A DNA stretch of 64,000 bases, from assembly GCF_036226525.1 (NCBI RefSeq), contig NZ_CP108487.1, positions 6,014,001 through 6,078,000 on the forward strand, written 5' to 3'. Below the pieces are notes generated by a model. It ran no database searches and was not told where the DNA came from. It worked only from the letters and a program-made list of their open reading frames with translations. Below are positions 48,646 to 56,912 of this stretch, one piece after another; the first letter of the stretch is position 1; the number at the start of each line of letters is the position of its first letter. The stretch comes from Kribbella sp. NBC_01245 (GTDB taxonomy: Bacteria > Actinomycetota > Actinomycetes > Propionibacteriales > Kribbellaceae). Made by a program: the position numbers and the translations under genes.

Positions 48646-49856
48646 CGCTTCATCACCCGCTCGGCCAGATCATCGCTCAGTGCACCAAATCCCGTTAAAA
48701 CAAAGGGGTTCTTCGACTCGACCGACCAGTACGGCGGGCCGTCCGAGCCCTTCCCGAACAACCCTGCGGCCACCGGCACCCGCAGGGACAAAGGCTCATC
48801 GCCGGCATCAACGGCCACCTGGCAGACCTTGCACGCGGGGACTTCGAGCTCCGACCAGACCACCGTCGCCGTACCGGCCAGGTGTGTGGGGTTGAAGAAA
48901 CAAGGCGGCCGTACGACGCCCTCCGTCAAACCGGTGTAAGCCTGCCGGGCCAGCACGAATGCCCCCGCGGCGGCCTCGACCCCGTCTTCCTCCCGCAAAG
49001 ACCGGGCGGCCTCCAGACGAGTGACGGCGTCATCCCGGCGATCGAGTTGTTCGGCCGTCACGGTGCCCTTGGCGATCCGCCGTTCGATTCGCTGGCGCAC
49101 CCGGTCGGCCCGGCTGATCAGCGCGTCGGTCTGCGGTGCGAGCGAGTCGGCCGTCACCGGAACCGCCTTCTTGACGCCCAAGCGCTTATCACTGCGCAGT
49201 GAGCGCGAGGCCCGTCGCCCGAAGCGCAAGAGCATGAGGGAGCAGGTGATGAAGGCACCCACGCCCATGCCGATGAACGCCGCGCGGTCTTCCTTGTCCG
49301 TGTGAGACAACCCCCTAGGCCGCTTCGGATCCAGGTCGTCGGTGGGCATGGCCGGGAGCGCCGTACCGCTCAGTGCCGCGTCTACCTGCTGGATCCGGCG
49401 TACGACGGTAGGTGCGGGTCGTTCGTCCACCAGGTCGTAGTAGGCGTCGTCGCCCCTCCGGATGTCTCTGAACCGGTTGTCGGCCGTACTGCCGGGAGGG
49501 AGGACCAGTTCGTGGTCGCCGCGCCAGCTGTCGTCGTCGACCAGCCAGACCATGAAGAGGCCGTTGCCACCGATACGGGCCTGCAGAAGTGTCGGTAGGT
49601 CGTGCCGCTGCTTTGAGTCAGTACTGGGCGTCGGGAGCAACGCGACGTACACAGGGGTGTCGAGAGAGCGAGCAGCTGTGCGGATGCGGTTCAGCTCGGC
49701 AGGAGGTACCTGCAACCCCTCATAGACGTAGACCGGGTCCTTGCGCCAGGACGCGGCAATGGCGTCTAGAAGCTCAGGACTGGTCTGAGGTGCTGCAACG
49801 GCTGGTCCGATGGGTAGAACCCACAACGCCACTACGAGCAATAAGAGTCGGCGCAT
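48642..49856 (-). CDS. Membrane protein with extracytoplasmic and Cys/His domains (cluster gene 1)
   Basis: A 404-aa protein with the same order as the 410-aa gene: signal peptide (MRRLLLLVVALWVLPIGPA), external domain (DPVYVYEGLQVPPAELNRIR, PVYVALLPTPSTDSKQRHDL, GLFMVWLVDDD), a transmembrane helix (FIGMGVGAFITCSLMLL), a charged helical region, and CFFNPTHL to CKVCQVAV to PPYWSVESKNPFVLTGFGAL. ATG 49856 is 7 nt after TAGATT on the minus strand and has no SD, so the cluster starts leaderless. Confidence 0.75.
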   Translation of the reverse strand: MRRLLLLVVALWVLPIGPAVAAPQTSPELLDAIAASWRKDPVYVYEGLQVPPAELNRIRTAARSLDTPVYVALLPTPSTDSKQRHDLPTLLQARIGGNGLFMVWLVDDDSWRGDHELVLPPGSTADNRFRDIRRGDDAYYDLVDERPAPTVVRRIQQVDAALSGTALPAMPTDDLDPKRPRGLSHTDKEDRAAFIGMGVGAFITCSLMLLRFGRRASRSLRSDKRLGVKKAVPVTADSLAPQTDALISRADRVRQRIERRIAKGTVTAEQLDRRDDAVTRLEAARSLREEDGVEAAAGAFVLARQAYTGLTEGVVRPPCFFNPTHLAGTATVVWSELEVPACKVCQVAVDAGDEPLSLRVPVAAGLFGKGSDGPPYWSVESKNPFVLTGFGALSDDLAERVMKR

Positions 49857-49863
49857 CGCAGGC

Positions 49864-49869
49864 AATCTA
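49864..49869 (-). promoter_or_regulatory. -10 box (TAGATT) of the three-gene cluster
   Basis: On the minus strand TAGATT precedes ATG 49856 by 7 nt, with no SD between them. Confidence 0.5.
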
Positions 49870-49929
49870 CTAGGTGTTCCAGCAGGCACATCCAAGCAGA
49901 CGCGCCACCTCAATGCCTAGTTCCGTAAA

Positions 49930-49981
49930 CACAGCTGCCCCTGGCCTGGACAGGGGGGAGGCCAGGGCAGGGACAGCTGTG
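49930..49981 (-). terminator. Two-tier terminator hairpin after the acyl-CoA dehydrogenase gene
   Basis: CACAGCTG (49930-49937) pairs with CAGCTGTG (49974-49981), and inside it CCCTGGCCT (49939-49947) pairs with AGGCCAGGG (49959-49967). On the minus strand it begins 17 nt after the stop codon. Confidence 0.7.
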
Positions 49982-49998
49982 CTGAACGGTCTAAGGGA

Positions 49999-51858
49999 CT
50001 AGAACGCGGATTCCGGGAGGTCCATCACGTCGAGGTCGGTCATCTCCGCCTTGATCCGCTCGGCGCGCACGGTCGGCATGGTGGAGCGGACGAACCACTG
50101 GGCGGCCGCGACCTTGCCGGTGTAGAAGTCCTGGTCGGCGGGCGACAGCTCCTCGCCGAGACGGTTCAGGGCGACCTCGGCCTGGCGCAGCATCAGCCAC
50201 GAGCAGACCACGTCACCGAGCACGAACAGCAGCCGCGAGGTGTTCAGGCCGACCTTGTAGATGTTGCGGATGTCGCCGCCCTCGGCCTGCGGGTTGCTCG
50301 ACATCAGCGCCTGGCCCATCACGCCGAGGATCTTCTGGGTGTCCTCCAGGCCCTTGGCGAGCAGACCGCGCTCCTCCTTCAGCCGGCCGTTACCGGCCTC
50401 GGAGGCGACGAACTGCTGGATCTGGTCCGCGAGGTGCCCGAGGGCCTGGCCCTGGTCCTTGATGATCTTGCGGAAGAACAGGTCCTGGCCCTGGATGGCG
50501 GTGGTGCCTTCGTACAGGGTGTCGATCTTGGCGTCGCGAACGTACTGCTCGATCGGGTAGTCCTGCAGGAAGCCGGAACCGCCGAAGGTCTGCAGCGACT
50601 CGGTGCCGAGCAGCGTCCAGGACTTCTCCGAGCCGTAGCCCTTCACCAGCGGCAGCAGCAGGTCGTTGACGCGCTCGGCCTCGACGTCGTGCTCACCGGC
50701 ATACCGCGCCTGCTCGGCCCGATCCTGGTAGGTCGCGGTGAACAGCACCAGCGCCCGCAGGGCCTCGGAGTACGACTTCTGGGTCAGCAGCGAACGGCGA
50801 ACGTCCGGGTGGTGCGTGATGGTGACGCGCGGCGCGGTCTTGGCCGAGTTGGCCAGGTCGGCACCCTGGACCCGCTCCTTCGCGTACTCCAGGGCGTTCA
50901 GGTAGCCGGTCGACAGGGTCGCGATGGCCTTCGTACCGACCATCATCCGGGCGTACTCGATGACCTGGAACATCTGCGCGATGCCGTCGTGCACCTCGCC
51001 GAGCAGCCAGCCCTTGGCGGGTGTGTTCTCGCCGAAGGTGACCTCGCAGGTGGTGGACACCTTGATGCCCATCTTCTTCTCGACGTTCGTCACGTAGGCG
51101 CCGTTGCGCTCGCCGGTCAGCTCGCCCGTTTCCAGGTCGAAGTCGAACTTCGGCACGATGAACAGGCTCAGGCCCTTGGTGCCCGGACCGCCGACGCCTT
51201 CGATGCCCTGCGGGCGGGCCAGCACCAGGTGCACGATGTTCTCTGACATGTCGTGCTCACCCGAGGTGATGAAGCGCTTGACGCCCTCGATGTGCCAGCT
51301 GCCGTCCTCTTGCTGGACAGCCTTGGTGCGGCCGGCGCCGACATCGGATCCGGCGTCGGGCTCGGTCAGCACCATGGTGGCGCCCCAGCCGCGGTCGATC
51401 ATGTGCTTGGCGATCAGCTTGTCCCGGTCGGTGCCGTTACGCCACAGCACGTGCGCGAAGTTCGGCCCGGCGGCGTAGATGTGCACGGCGGGGTTCGAGC
51501 CGAGCACCATCTCGGCGGCGGCCCAGCGCAGCGAGGGGGGCGTCGGCTGGCCGCCCAGCTCCGGCGGCAGCTCGAGCTTGAACCACTCGGCGTCCATGTA
51601 GGCGTGATAGCTCTTCTTGAACGACTCGGGCATGGTGACCTCGTGGGTCGCCGGGTCGTAGACGGGCGGGTTGCGGTCGGCGTCCTCGAAGGACTCCGCC
51701 AGTTCGTTCTTCGCCAGCCGGTCGATCTCGGACAGCACCTCGCGGGCGGTGTCGACATCCATGTCGGCATACGGACCCTGACCCAGGACGTCGCCGCGGC
51801 CGAGCACCTCGAGCAGGTTGAACTCGATGTCCCGCAGATTCGACTTGTAGTGGCTCAC
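49999..51858 (-). CDS. Acyl-CoA dehydrogenase (long form)
   Basis: A 619-aa FAD enzyme of the long acyl-CoA dehydrogenase group with a C-terminal extension (~470-619), which catalyses the first step of beta-oxidation. [17 protein letters not shown] and [16 protein letters not shown] are FAD/substrate signatures, [20 protein letters not shown] is the second FAD motif, and the catalytic base is the Glu of [16 protein letters not shown] 51858 follows AGGGGAG. The promoter carries a palindrome just downstream of the -10 (51883-51897), so it is probably repressed by a fatty-acid-responsive regulator encoded elsewhere. Confidence 0.9.
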   Translation of the reverse strand: MSHYKSNLRDIEFNLLEVLGRGDVLGQGPYADMDVDTAREVLSEIDRLAKNELAESFEDADRNPPVYDPATHEVTMPESFKKSYHAYMDAEWFKLELPPELGGQPTPPSLRWAAAEMVLGSNPAVHIYAAGPNFAHVLWRNGTDRDKLIAKHMIDRGWGATMVLTEPDAGSDVGAGRTKAVQQEDGSWHIEGVKRFITSGEHDMSENIVHLVLARPQGIEGVGGPGTKGLSLFIVPKFDFDLETGELTGERNGAYVTNVEKKMGIKVSTTCEVTFGENTPAKGWLLGEVHDGIAQMFQVIEYARMMVGTKAIATLSTGYLNALEYAKERVQGADLANSAKTAPRVTITHHPDVRRSLLTQKSYSEALRALVLFTATYQDRAEQARYAGEHDVEAERVNDLLLPLVKGYGSEKSWTLLGTESLQTFGGSGFLQDYPIEQYVRDAKIDTLYEGTTAIQGQDLFFRKIIKDQGQALGHLADQIQQFVASEAGNGRLKEERGLLAKGLEDTQKILGVMGQALMSSNPQAEGGDIRNIYKVGLNTSRLLFVLGDVVCSWLMLRQAEVALNRLGEELSPADQDFYTGKVAAAQWFVRSTMPTVRAERIKAEMTDLDVMDLPESAF

Positions 51859-51882
51859 GTCGTGCTCCCCTGACCTTTGACT

Positions 51883-51928
51883 GTACTCACGAGTAACTTA
51901 AGTATATACCCGCCAGTAGCAACCGCAA
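51883..51928 (-). promoter_or_regulatory. Promoter and operator of the acyl-CoA dehydrogenase gene
   Basis: On the minus strand, -35 TTGCGG (51923-51928), 16-nt spacer, -10 TATACT (51901-51906), then the dyad GTTACTC-GT-GAGTAC (51883-51897), which would cover the start of transcription. TACTC/GAGTA arms are exact. Confidence 0.6.
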
Positions 51929-51956
51929 GTAGTTTGCCGAATGAGAGCCTGGACAC

Positions 51957-52502
51957 GTGCCAGTCCAGATCGTGTACGAGACGCACTCGACCACCGTCGA
52001 CAACGAATCCGGCTTCGCCACCGGCCACCACCCGGGCCACCTCTCGGCCGCGGGGAAGCGGCAGGCGGTCGAGCTGGGCGAGCGCCGTCGCCATGACGGC
52101 ATCGACGTGGTCTTCAGCTCCGACCTACGTCGCGCGGTCGAGACGGTCGAGATCGCGTTCGAGGGGTCGGACCTCCCGTGGCAACAGGATCCACGCCTGC
52201 GGGAGTGCGACTACGGCGACCTGAACGGCGCTCTGGTGATGTTGCTCGAACCACGCCGGAAGTACATCGACCAGCCCTTCCCGAATGGCGAGAGCTATCG
52301 GGAGGTGGTCGAGCGGACGCGGCTGTTCCTGGTCGAGCTGGCTAGCCGGTACGACGGCGCCCGGGTGCTGCTGGTGGCCCACTCGGCGAACCTGTGGGCC
52401 TTGCGCTATCTGCTCGCGGGCGACGTACTGGAGGACTTGGTGGGCGCGCCGTTCACCTGGCAGCCCGGCTGGGAGTTCGAGCTCCCAACCGGGCCGGCCT
52501 GA
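51957..52502 (+). CDS. Histidine phosphatase family protein with altered RHG motif
   Basis: A 181-aa phosphoglycerate-mutase-like protein. The catalytic His is H10, but the usual RHGET is THSTT (YETHSTTVDNESG). The second histidine H142 (LLVAHSANL) and E83 (RECDYGDLNG) are present, so the core is complete except for the first Arg and Gly. This THST variant occurs in a distinct subfamily, so it is probably active on an unknown phosphoester. The hexamer before its GTG is GAGCCT, 6 nt away, one base off the leaderless -10 pattern. Confidence 0.8.
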   Translation: MPVQIVYETHSTTVDNESGFATGHHPGHLSAAGKRQAVELGERRRHDGIDVVFSSDLRRAVETVEIAFEGSDLPWQQDPRLRECDYGDLNGALVMLLEPRRKYIDQPFPNGESYREVVERTRLFLVELASRYDGARVLLVAHSANLWALRYLLAGDVLEDLVGAPFTWQPGWEFELPTGPA

Positions 52503-52503
52503 A

Positions 52504-53865
52504 TCACCCAAGCGGGACGATCTGCTCCTGACCTTGAACCTTGACCTTGACCTTCGCGCTGGGCTCATCCGGCACCAGCAGGGCGTTCGGCATCGGCTGG
52601 CTCCAGGTGCCGTCCTGCCGCTGGTAGCTCAGCTGGGCCTGGTAGGCGGCGACCAGCCAACCCTGTCCGTCAGGTAGCCGGATCGCGACCGGTAGCGGCG
52701 CATCCCGTTGCGGAATGCCGCCGCCAACGGTCTTGGTTTTGCCGTCCGGGCTGGTGACGTGGGCGAAGATCCGGCTCGGATCGCGATCCAGCCCGTACTC
52801 GCCGACCACCACCCGATCGCCGTTCGGAGTCTTCGCGTAGGCGTGCCAGATCGAGTGGTACGCCATGCCCGAAGGTTCGTCCGAGGCCTTCTCGACGGCG
52901 CGGCCGAAGGCGTCCACCTCGGCCTCGGTCAGCGCTGGCAGTCCAGGGCTCGCGGGCCATTCGCCCTGCGCGGGCAGATCCGGCCACACTCGTTGATCCA
53001 GCTCGGCCGGCGCGCCGGGAGCGTAGTACGCGACCCCGATCCGGCCTGGGCCGTTCGCCGGGAGTGTGTTGACCCGCACGGTCATCCCCGTCGCGCCAGG
53101 TGGGAGCTGTACGACGGCGGCGCCCTCGCGGAAGGTCAGCTGTTCGTACGTCCTGGTGCTGCCACCCGTCGGCGGGTACTCGCGCTGCATCGACACCCCG
53201 ACTTCGGGTGCGCCGGTGTCAAGAACGACCAGGGCCTTCTCGTTCGTACCGACCACGAAGGCCATGGCCGGACCGCCCACACCTGGCGCCGGATAGGCGT
53301 CCGCGACGACCTGGGGTTTGCCGTCTTCGCCCATGCCGATGAACCCGGCCAGCGTGAAGAGGCCCTCGCGGGACAGTTGGATGTTGTCGTGATGACGGAG
53401 CTCCGCCCGCTGGATCACCATCGCGGCCGGGCCTGCCGGGGTTTCGCCCGCCCAGACCACGTGGGCCTCGCCCTTGAGGTGGTCGAAGATGCCGCGATCG
53501 TTGTTGAGGGACCTGCCGTGGCTCCTGTCCCAGGCGCGCAGCACTTCGTCGAGGTATTCCTGGTCGCCGGCCAGATTGCCCTTGGTCGGCTTGTTCAGGA
53601 AGTACGCATAGGGGTCGTCGGTCGCGGTCGTCTGCTTGGCATTGGCGGCGGCATCGGCGTTCGCGTCGAAGCTCTCGATGCCGGCCCCGATGGCGATCAT
53701 TCCGCCGACCGCCACGGTCGCCACGGCCATCGTCGCGACCGCGGTGAGCCAGCGCCGGCGCAGTCTCTTGCTTCCGCCGGTCCGGACGCGGTCGAGCAGG
53801 TCGACGGGCGGTTCGACGTCCGCGACAGTGGCGGTGAGACGGCTCTGAAGTTCGGTCTCGGTCAT
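52504..53865 (-). CDS. Membrane protein encoded with a sigma factor (possible anti-sigma or partner)
   Basis: A 453-aa protein. N-terminal cytoplasmic segment (~1-38, LQSRLTATVADVEPPVDLLD RVRTGGSKRL in two parts), one transmembrane helix (WLTAVATMAVATVAVGGMIA) and a ~390-residue external domain with no known motif. This is the plan of CU044_5270-type proteins that follow SigE-family genes. It overlaps the sigma gene by ATGA. No zinc-binding anti-sigma motif (HxxxCxxC) is present, so its inhibitory role is not shown. Confidence 0.7.
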   Translation of the reverse strand: MTETELQSRLTATVADVEPPVDLLDRVRTGGSKRLRRRWLTAVATMAVATVAVGGMIAIGAGIESFDANADAAANAKQTTATDDPYAYFLNKPTKGNLAGDQEYLDEVLRAWDRSHGRSLNNDRGIFDHLKGEAHVVWAGETPAGPAAMVIQRAELRHHDNIQLSREGLFTLAGFIGMGEDGKPQVVADAYPAPGVGGPAMAFVVGTNEKALVVLDTGAPEVGVSMQREYPPTGGSTRTYEQLTFREGAAVVQLPPGATGMTVRVNTLPANGPGRIGVAYYAPGAPAELDQRVWPDLPAQGEWPASPGLPALTEAEVDAFGRAVEKASDEPSGMAYHSIWHAYAKTPNGDRVVVGEYGLDRDPSRIFAHVTSPDGKTKTVGGGIPQRDAPLPVAIRLPDGQGWLVAAYQAQLSYQRQDGTWSQPMPNALLVPDEPSAKVKVKVQGQEQIVPLG

Positions 53866-54362
53866 CGCAGTCCCTCCAGAAGAGCTGGTTCGGTGATTGT
53901 GCGCAGCCGGTCGAGGGCCCGTGAGGTCTGGCTCTTGACCGTGCCGACCGAGCAGCCGAGTACGTCGGCGGTCTGGGCTTCGGTGAGGTCCTCGTAGAAC
54001 CGCAGCACGATCACCGCCCGCTGCCGTGGCGCGAGCTCCTGCAACGCGGCGAGCAGGTGGTCCCGCTCGGCGTACAGCTCGGAGCCGTCGGCGGTCGGGC
54101 GGTCGTGGTGCGCGGCCAGGGCCACCTCGGGTTTGCGGGACCGGCTGCGCCACCGGTTCGCGATGTGGTTCATCAGCGCCTTGCGGGCGTACGCCTCGGG
54201 CGCGCCGTTGATCCAGCGCCAGCGCACATAGACCCGTTCGTAGACCTCTTGCAGCAGGTCCTCGGCGGCCGGGCGATCGCCGGTGAGTAGTACGGCCGTG
54301 CGCAGCAGCCTGGTCGACGTACCTCGCACGAAGTCGTCGAAGTCGTCCCCTCGGGTGACCAT
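53862..54362 (-). CDS. SigE-family ECF-type RNA polymerase sigma factor
   Basis: A 166-aa sigma-70 protein. Region 2 is FDDFVRGTSTRLLRTAVLLT to RVYVRWRWI and region 4 QRAVIVLRFYEDLTEAQTAD to GTVKSQTSRALDRLR. It directs RNA polymerase to a small regulon, usually for envelope or stress responses. ATG 54362 (GGGAGG 4 nt upstream) or GTG 54359 may be the start. A palindromic repeat (copy B) lies just upstream, between it and the glycosidase gene, and probably isolates the two units. Confidence 0.85.
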   Translation of the reverse strand: MVTRGDDFDDFVRGTSTRLLRTAVLLTGDRPAAEDLLQEVYERVYVRWRWINGAPEAYARKALMNHIANRWRSRSRKPEVALAAHHDRPTADGSELYAERDHLLAALQELAPRQRAVIVLRFYEDLTEAQTADVLGCSVGTVKSQTSRALDRLRTITEPALLEGLR

Positions 54363-54421
54363 CGGACCTCCCCATCTCGGTTCACCCGCAATGACACCGA
54401 CCAGGCCCGGAAGGTTGCCCA

Positions 54422-54522
54422 TTCTTTTGCGTTCATTCGTCGGAAACCGCCCTCGCAGGTCAGCGGGCCGGCACAGGCAGGCGGCGGACGAGGGCGGTTT
54501 CCGACGAATGAACGCAAAAGAA
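54422..54522. repeat. Palindromic repeat, copy B
   Basis: The arms 54422-54455 and 54489-54522 are exact 34-bp complements; the arm core is TTTTGCGTTCATTCGTCGGA. The 33-nt centre shares GCACAGG with copy A. Compared with A, positions differ in both arms at once, so pairing is kept. It lies 11 nt after the glycosidase stop codon on the minus strand. Confidence 0.85.
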
Positions 54523-54533
54523 GAGGGACGAGG

Positions 54534-55436
54534 TCAGCCGGTGTAGATGGTGTTGCGGCCGTACAGCTTCTTGGTGAACCCCGAGATGTAGGAGCTGGAG
54601 TTCACGGATCCCAGGTTGTACGTCAGGAACACGCCGTATCCCTCGTTGACGGTACGCGTCGCCAGGCTCGCGGTGGTGGACGCGCTGGTCGAGTTGATGT
54701 GTACGGCGGCGGGGGACAGCCGGGACTTGGCGCTCGGGCCGCGGGGCACGGACCACGTTCCGTAGTACGGGTTCCAGGCGTAGTTGAAGGTGTTGGCGAT
54801 GCTCTGGCCGTTGTAGCTCAGCCGCTCCGCCGACGGGCCGATGTCGTACAGCGTGATCAGTTTGTTCGGCAGTTTCTGGCGCAGTGCCGAGACCAGGTAG
54901 AAGAACGAACTGGCGTTTGGCTGGCCGGTTCCGTTGACGCCGTACTCCGCGTACTCGTCGTCGAAGTCGATTCCGTCCAGGCCATACCGGTTTACCGCGT
55001 CGGCCAATTCCTGGGCGAAGGCGTTCGCGGCCGCCTGGTTCGGGAAGTTGGCGAAACCGGCGCCCTGGTGGTTGCCCAGGATGGACAGCAGGACCTTGAT
55101 GCCCTTCTGCTGCAGGGGCCGGACCTGGGTCGCCACGTTGTCCAGCACGTTCTGAACGTTCTCGTTGAAGTGCAGGTAGGCCTTCGTGCCGTCGTAGTTG
55201 ATGTTGGCCGCGAAGATCACCGCGATGTCGAACACCTGCTCACCGGCGCCTGTGAGCACGTACTTTCCGGCGTTCAGCATGCTGTGGTTGTTGACCTCGA
55301 TGTAGACGACCGAGAGCGGTCCGGTCTTCCTCGCTTTGGTCGGTGCGGCGGCGGCCGTGCCGGTCAGGGTGGCGCCGGTCGCGGCGGCACCGATCAGCGA
55401 CAGCACTGTCCTGCGCCGAATGAGCTCTTGTCCCAT
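54534..55436 (-). CDS. Secreted endo-beta-N-acetylglucosaminidase, EndoH-like (GH18)
   Basis: A 300-aa exported enzyme. The N-terminus MGQELIRRRTVLSLIGAAAT is a twin-arginine signal. The GH18 motif DxxDxDxE is LDGIDFDDEYAEYG, with the proton donor E161. EndoH of streptomycetes has nearly the same segment. It cleaves the chitobiose core of high-mannose N-glycans outside the cell. Length and start fit the family. Neighbours (MHS transporter and AnmK on the + strand) may process released sugars, but no direct link is shown. Confidence 0.88.
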   Translation of the reverse strand: MGQELIRRRTVLSLIGAAATGATLTGTAAAAPTKARKTGPLSVVYIEVNNHSMLNAGKYVLTGAGEQVFDIAVIFAANINYDGTKAYLHFNENVQNVLDNVATQVRPLQQKGIKVLLSILGNHQGAGFANFPNQAAANAFAQELADAVNRYGLDGIDFDDEYAEYGVNGTGQPNASSFFYLVSALRQKLPNKLITLYDIGPSAERLSYNGQSIANTFNYAWNPYYGTWSVPRGPSAKSRLSPAAVHINSTSASTTASLATRTVNEGYGVFLTYNLGSVNSSSYISGFTKKLYGRNTIYTG

Positions 55437-55627
55437 GTCAACTCCTCGTACGGGCGGGCGGGCCCGGAGATAAACCGGTATAGCTCCAAGAGCATCGACT
55501 GCCGGTGATCCTGTGTCAAGGCACCATCACGGACGGTGCCGGGCATTGCGGTCGCGCGAACTGGAACTGATAGACCAAGATGTCTGCGAGACGGGTAAAA
55601 ACTCACGGGGAGTTTGGAGACCGGCCG

Positions 55628-56911
55628 ATGACCACAGACACCTCAACGGTGGACACGCGGAGGTCCCGCCGGGCGCTGGTCGCCGGGTCGGTGGGCAACT
55701 TCGTCGAGTGGTACGAGTTCGGCGCGTACGGGTTCTTCGCCACCGTGATCGCGGCGAACTTCTTCAGCCCGACCGGCGCCGGTGATGCCGAGAGTCTGAT
55801 CAAGACGTACGCCTCGTTCGCGCTGGCCTTCTTCTTCCGGCCGATCGGTGCCGCCGTCTTCGGGCGGATCGGCGACCGGATCGGGCGACGGCCGACGCTG
55901 ATCCTGGTCTTGCTGCTGATGACCGGCGCGACCACCTTGATCGGTCTACTGCCGACGTACGCCGCTATCGGTGCGGCCGCGCCTTGGATCCTGACCGGGG
56001 TTCGGGCATTGCAAGGGTTGTCCGCGGGTGGTGAGTTCGGTGGGGCCGTCTCGATCATGACCGAGTTCGCTCCCCGCGAGAAGCGCGGCCTGTACGGCTC
56101 GTGGCAGTCGTTCACGGTGGCCTTGGGTTTGCTCGCGGGTGCTGGTTTGGCCGCCGTGCTGGCGTCGGTGCTGAGCGAGGCGGCGCTGAAGGACTGGGGT
56201 TGGCGGGTGCCGTTCCTGCTGGCCTTGCCGCTCGGCTTGGTGGCGTTGTACTTGCGGTTGAAGCTCGACGAGACACCGTCGTTCCAGCGAGCTGCGAAGG
56301 CGCCGCCGCAGCCTGCCGGGGAGACCGCGAAGGCCATCGGGCTCGGCGTCGGTCGGTTGATGGGCTGGTCGGCGGCCGGCTACACGTTCCTCGTCGTCCT
56401 GCCGTCGTACCTGCAGTCCAGCCTGAACGCGACCTTCCAGCAGGCGTTGATCGCGACGGTCCTGGCGAACCTCGGCTTCGCGCTGTCGATCATCCCGGCC
56501 GGCCTGCTGAGCGACCGGATCGGCCGCCGGCCCGTGATGGTCACCGGTGCCGCGCTGATCGTCGTACTGGCGATCCCGTTGATGAATGGCCTGCAGGACA
56601 AGGGGATTTCCAATGGCACCAAGGGGCTGATGGTCTTGCTGGCGGGTGCCGTGGTCGGCCTGCTGGCGGGACCGGGCCCGGCGATGCTGGCGGAGATGTT
56701 CCCGACGAGCGTGCGCTACACCGGCCTCGGCCTGGCCTATTCGTTGTCGAACGCGGTCTTCTCCGGTTCGGCCGGACTGATCATCACCGAGCTGATCAAG
56801 CGCACGAAGAACGTCGACATCCCGGCGTACTACGTGATGGCCACGTGCGCGATCAGTGTCCTCGCCCTGTTGACGTTGCGAGCCGATCATCGTCGCGAAT
56901 TGAGGGACTGA
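55628..56911 (+). CDS. MHS family MFS transporter
   Basis: A 427-aa, 12-helix member of the metabolite:H+ symporter family. The N-terminus VGNFVEWYEFGAYGFFA matches the signature of KgtP/ShiA/ProP-type proteins, followed by FGRIGDRIGRRPTL (the helix 2-3 loop). Substrates are dicarboxylates, proline/betaine or shikimate in other members. ATG 55628 follows GGAG by ~9 nt. The AnmK gene starts 1 nt after the stop, so they may form one transcript. Confidence 0.85.
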   Translation: MTTDTSTVDTRRSRRALVAGSVGNFVEWYEFGAYGFFATVIAANFFSPTGAGDAESLIKTYASFALAFFFRPIGAAVFGRIGDRIGRRPTLILVLLLMTGATTLIGLLPTYAAIGAAAPWILTGVRALQGLSAGGEFGGAVSIMTEFAPREKRGLYGSWQSFTVALGLLAGAGLAAVLASVLSEAALKDWGWRVPFLLALPLGLVALYLRLKLDETPSFQRAAKAPPQPAGETAKAIGLGVGRLMGWSAAGYTFLVVLPSYLQSSLNATFQQALIATVLANLGFALSIIPAGLLSDRIGRRPVMVTGAALIVVLAIPLMNGLQDKGISNGTKGLMVLLAGAVVGLLAGPGPAMLAEMFPTSVRYTGLGLAYSLSNAVFSGSAGLIITELIKRTKNVDIPAYYVMATCAISVLALLTLRADHRRELRD

Positions 56912-56912
56912 G

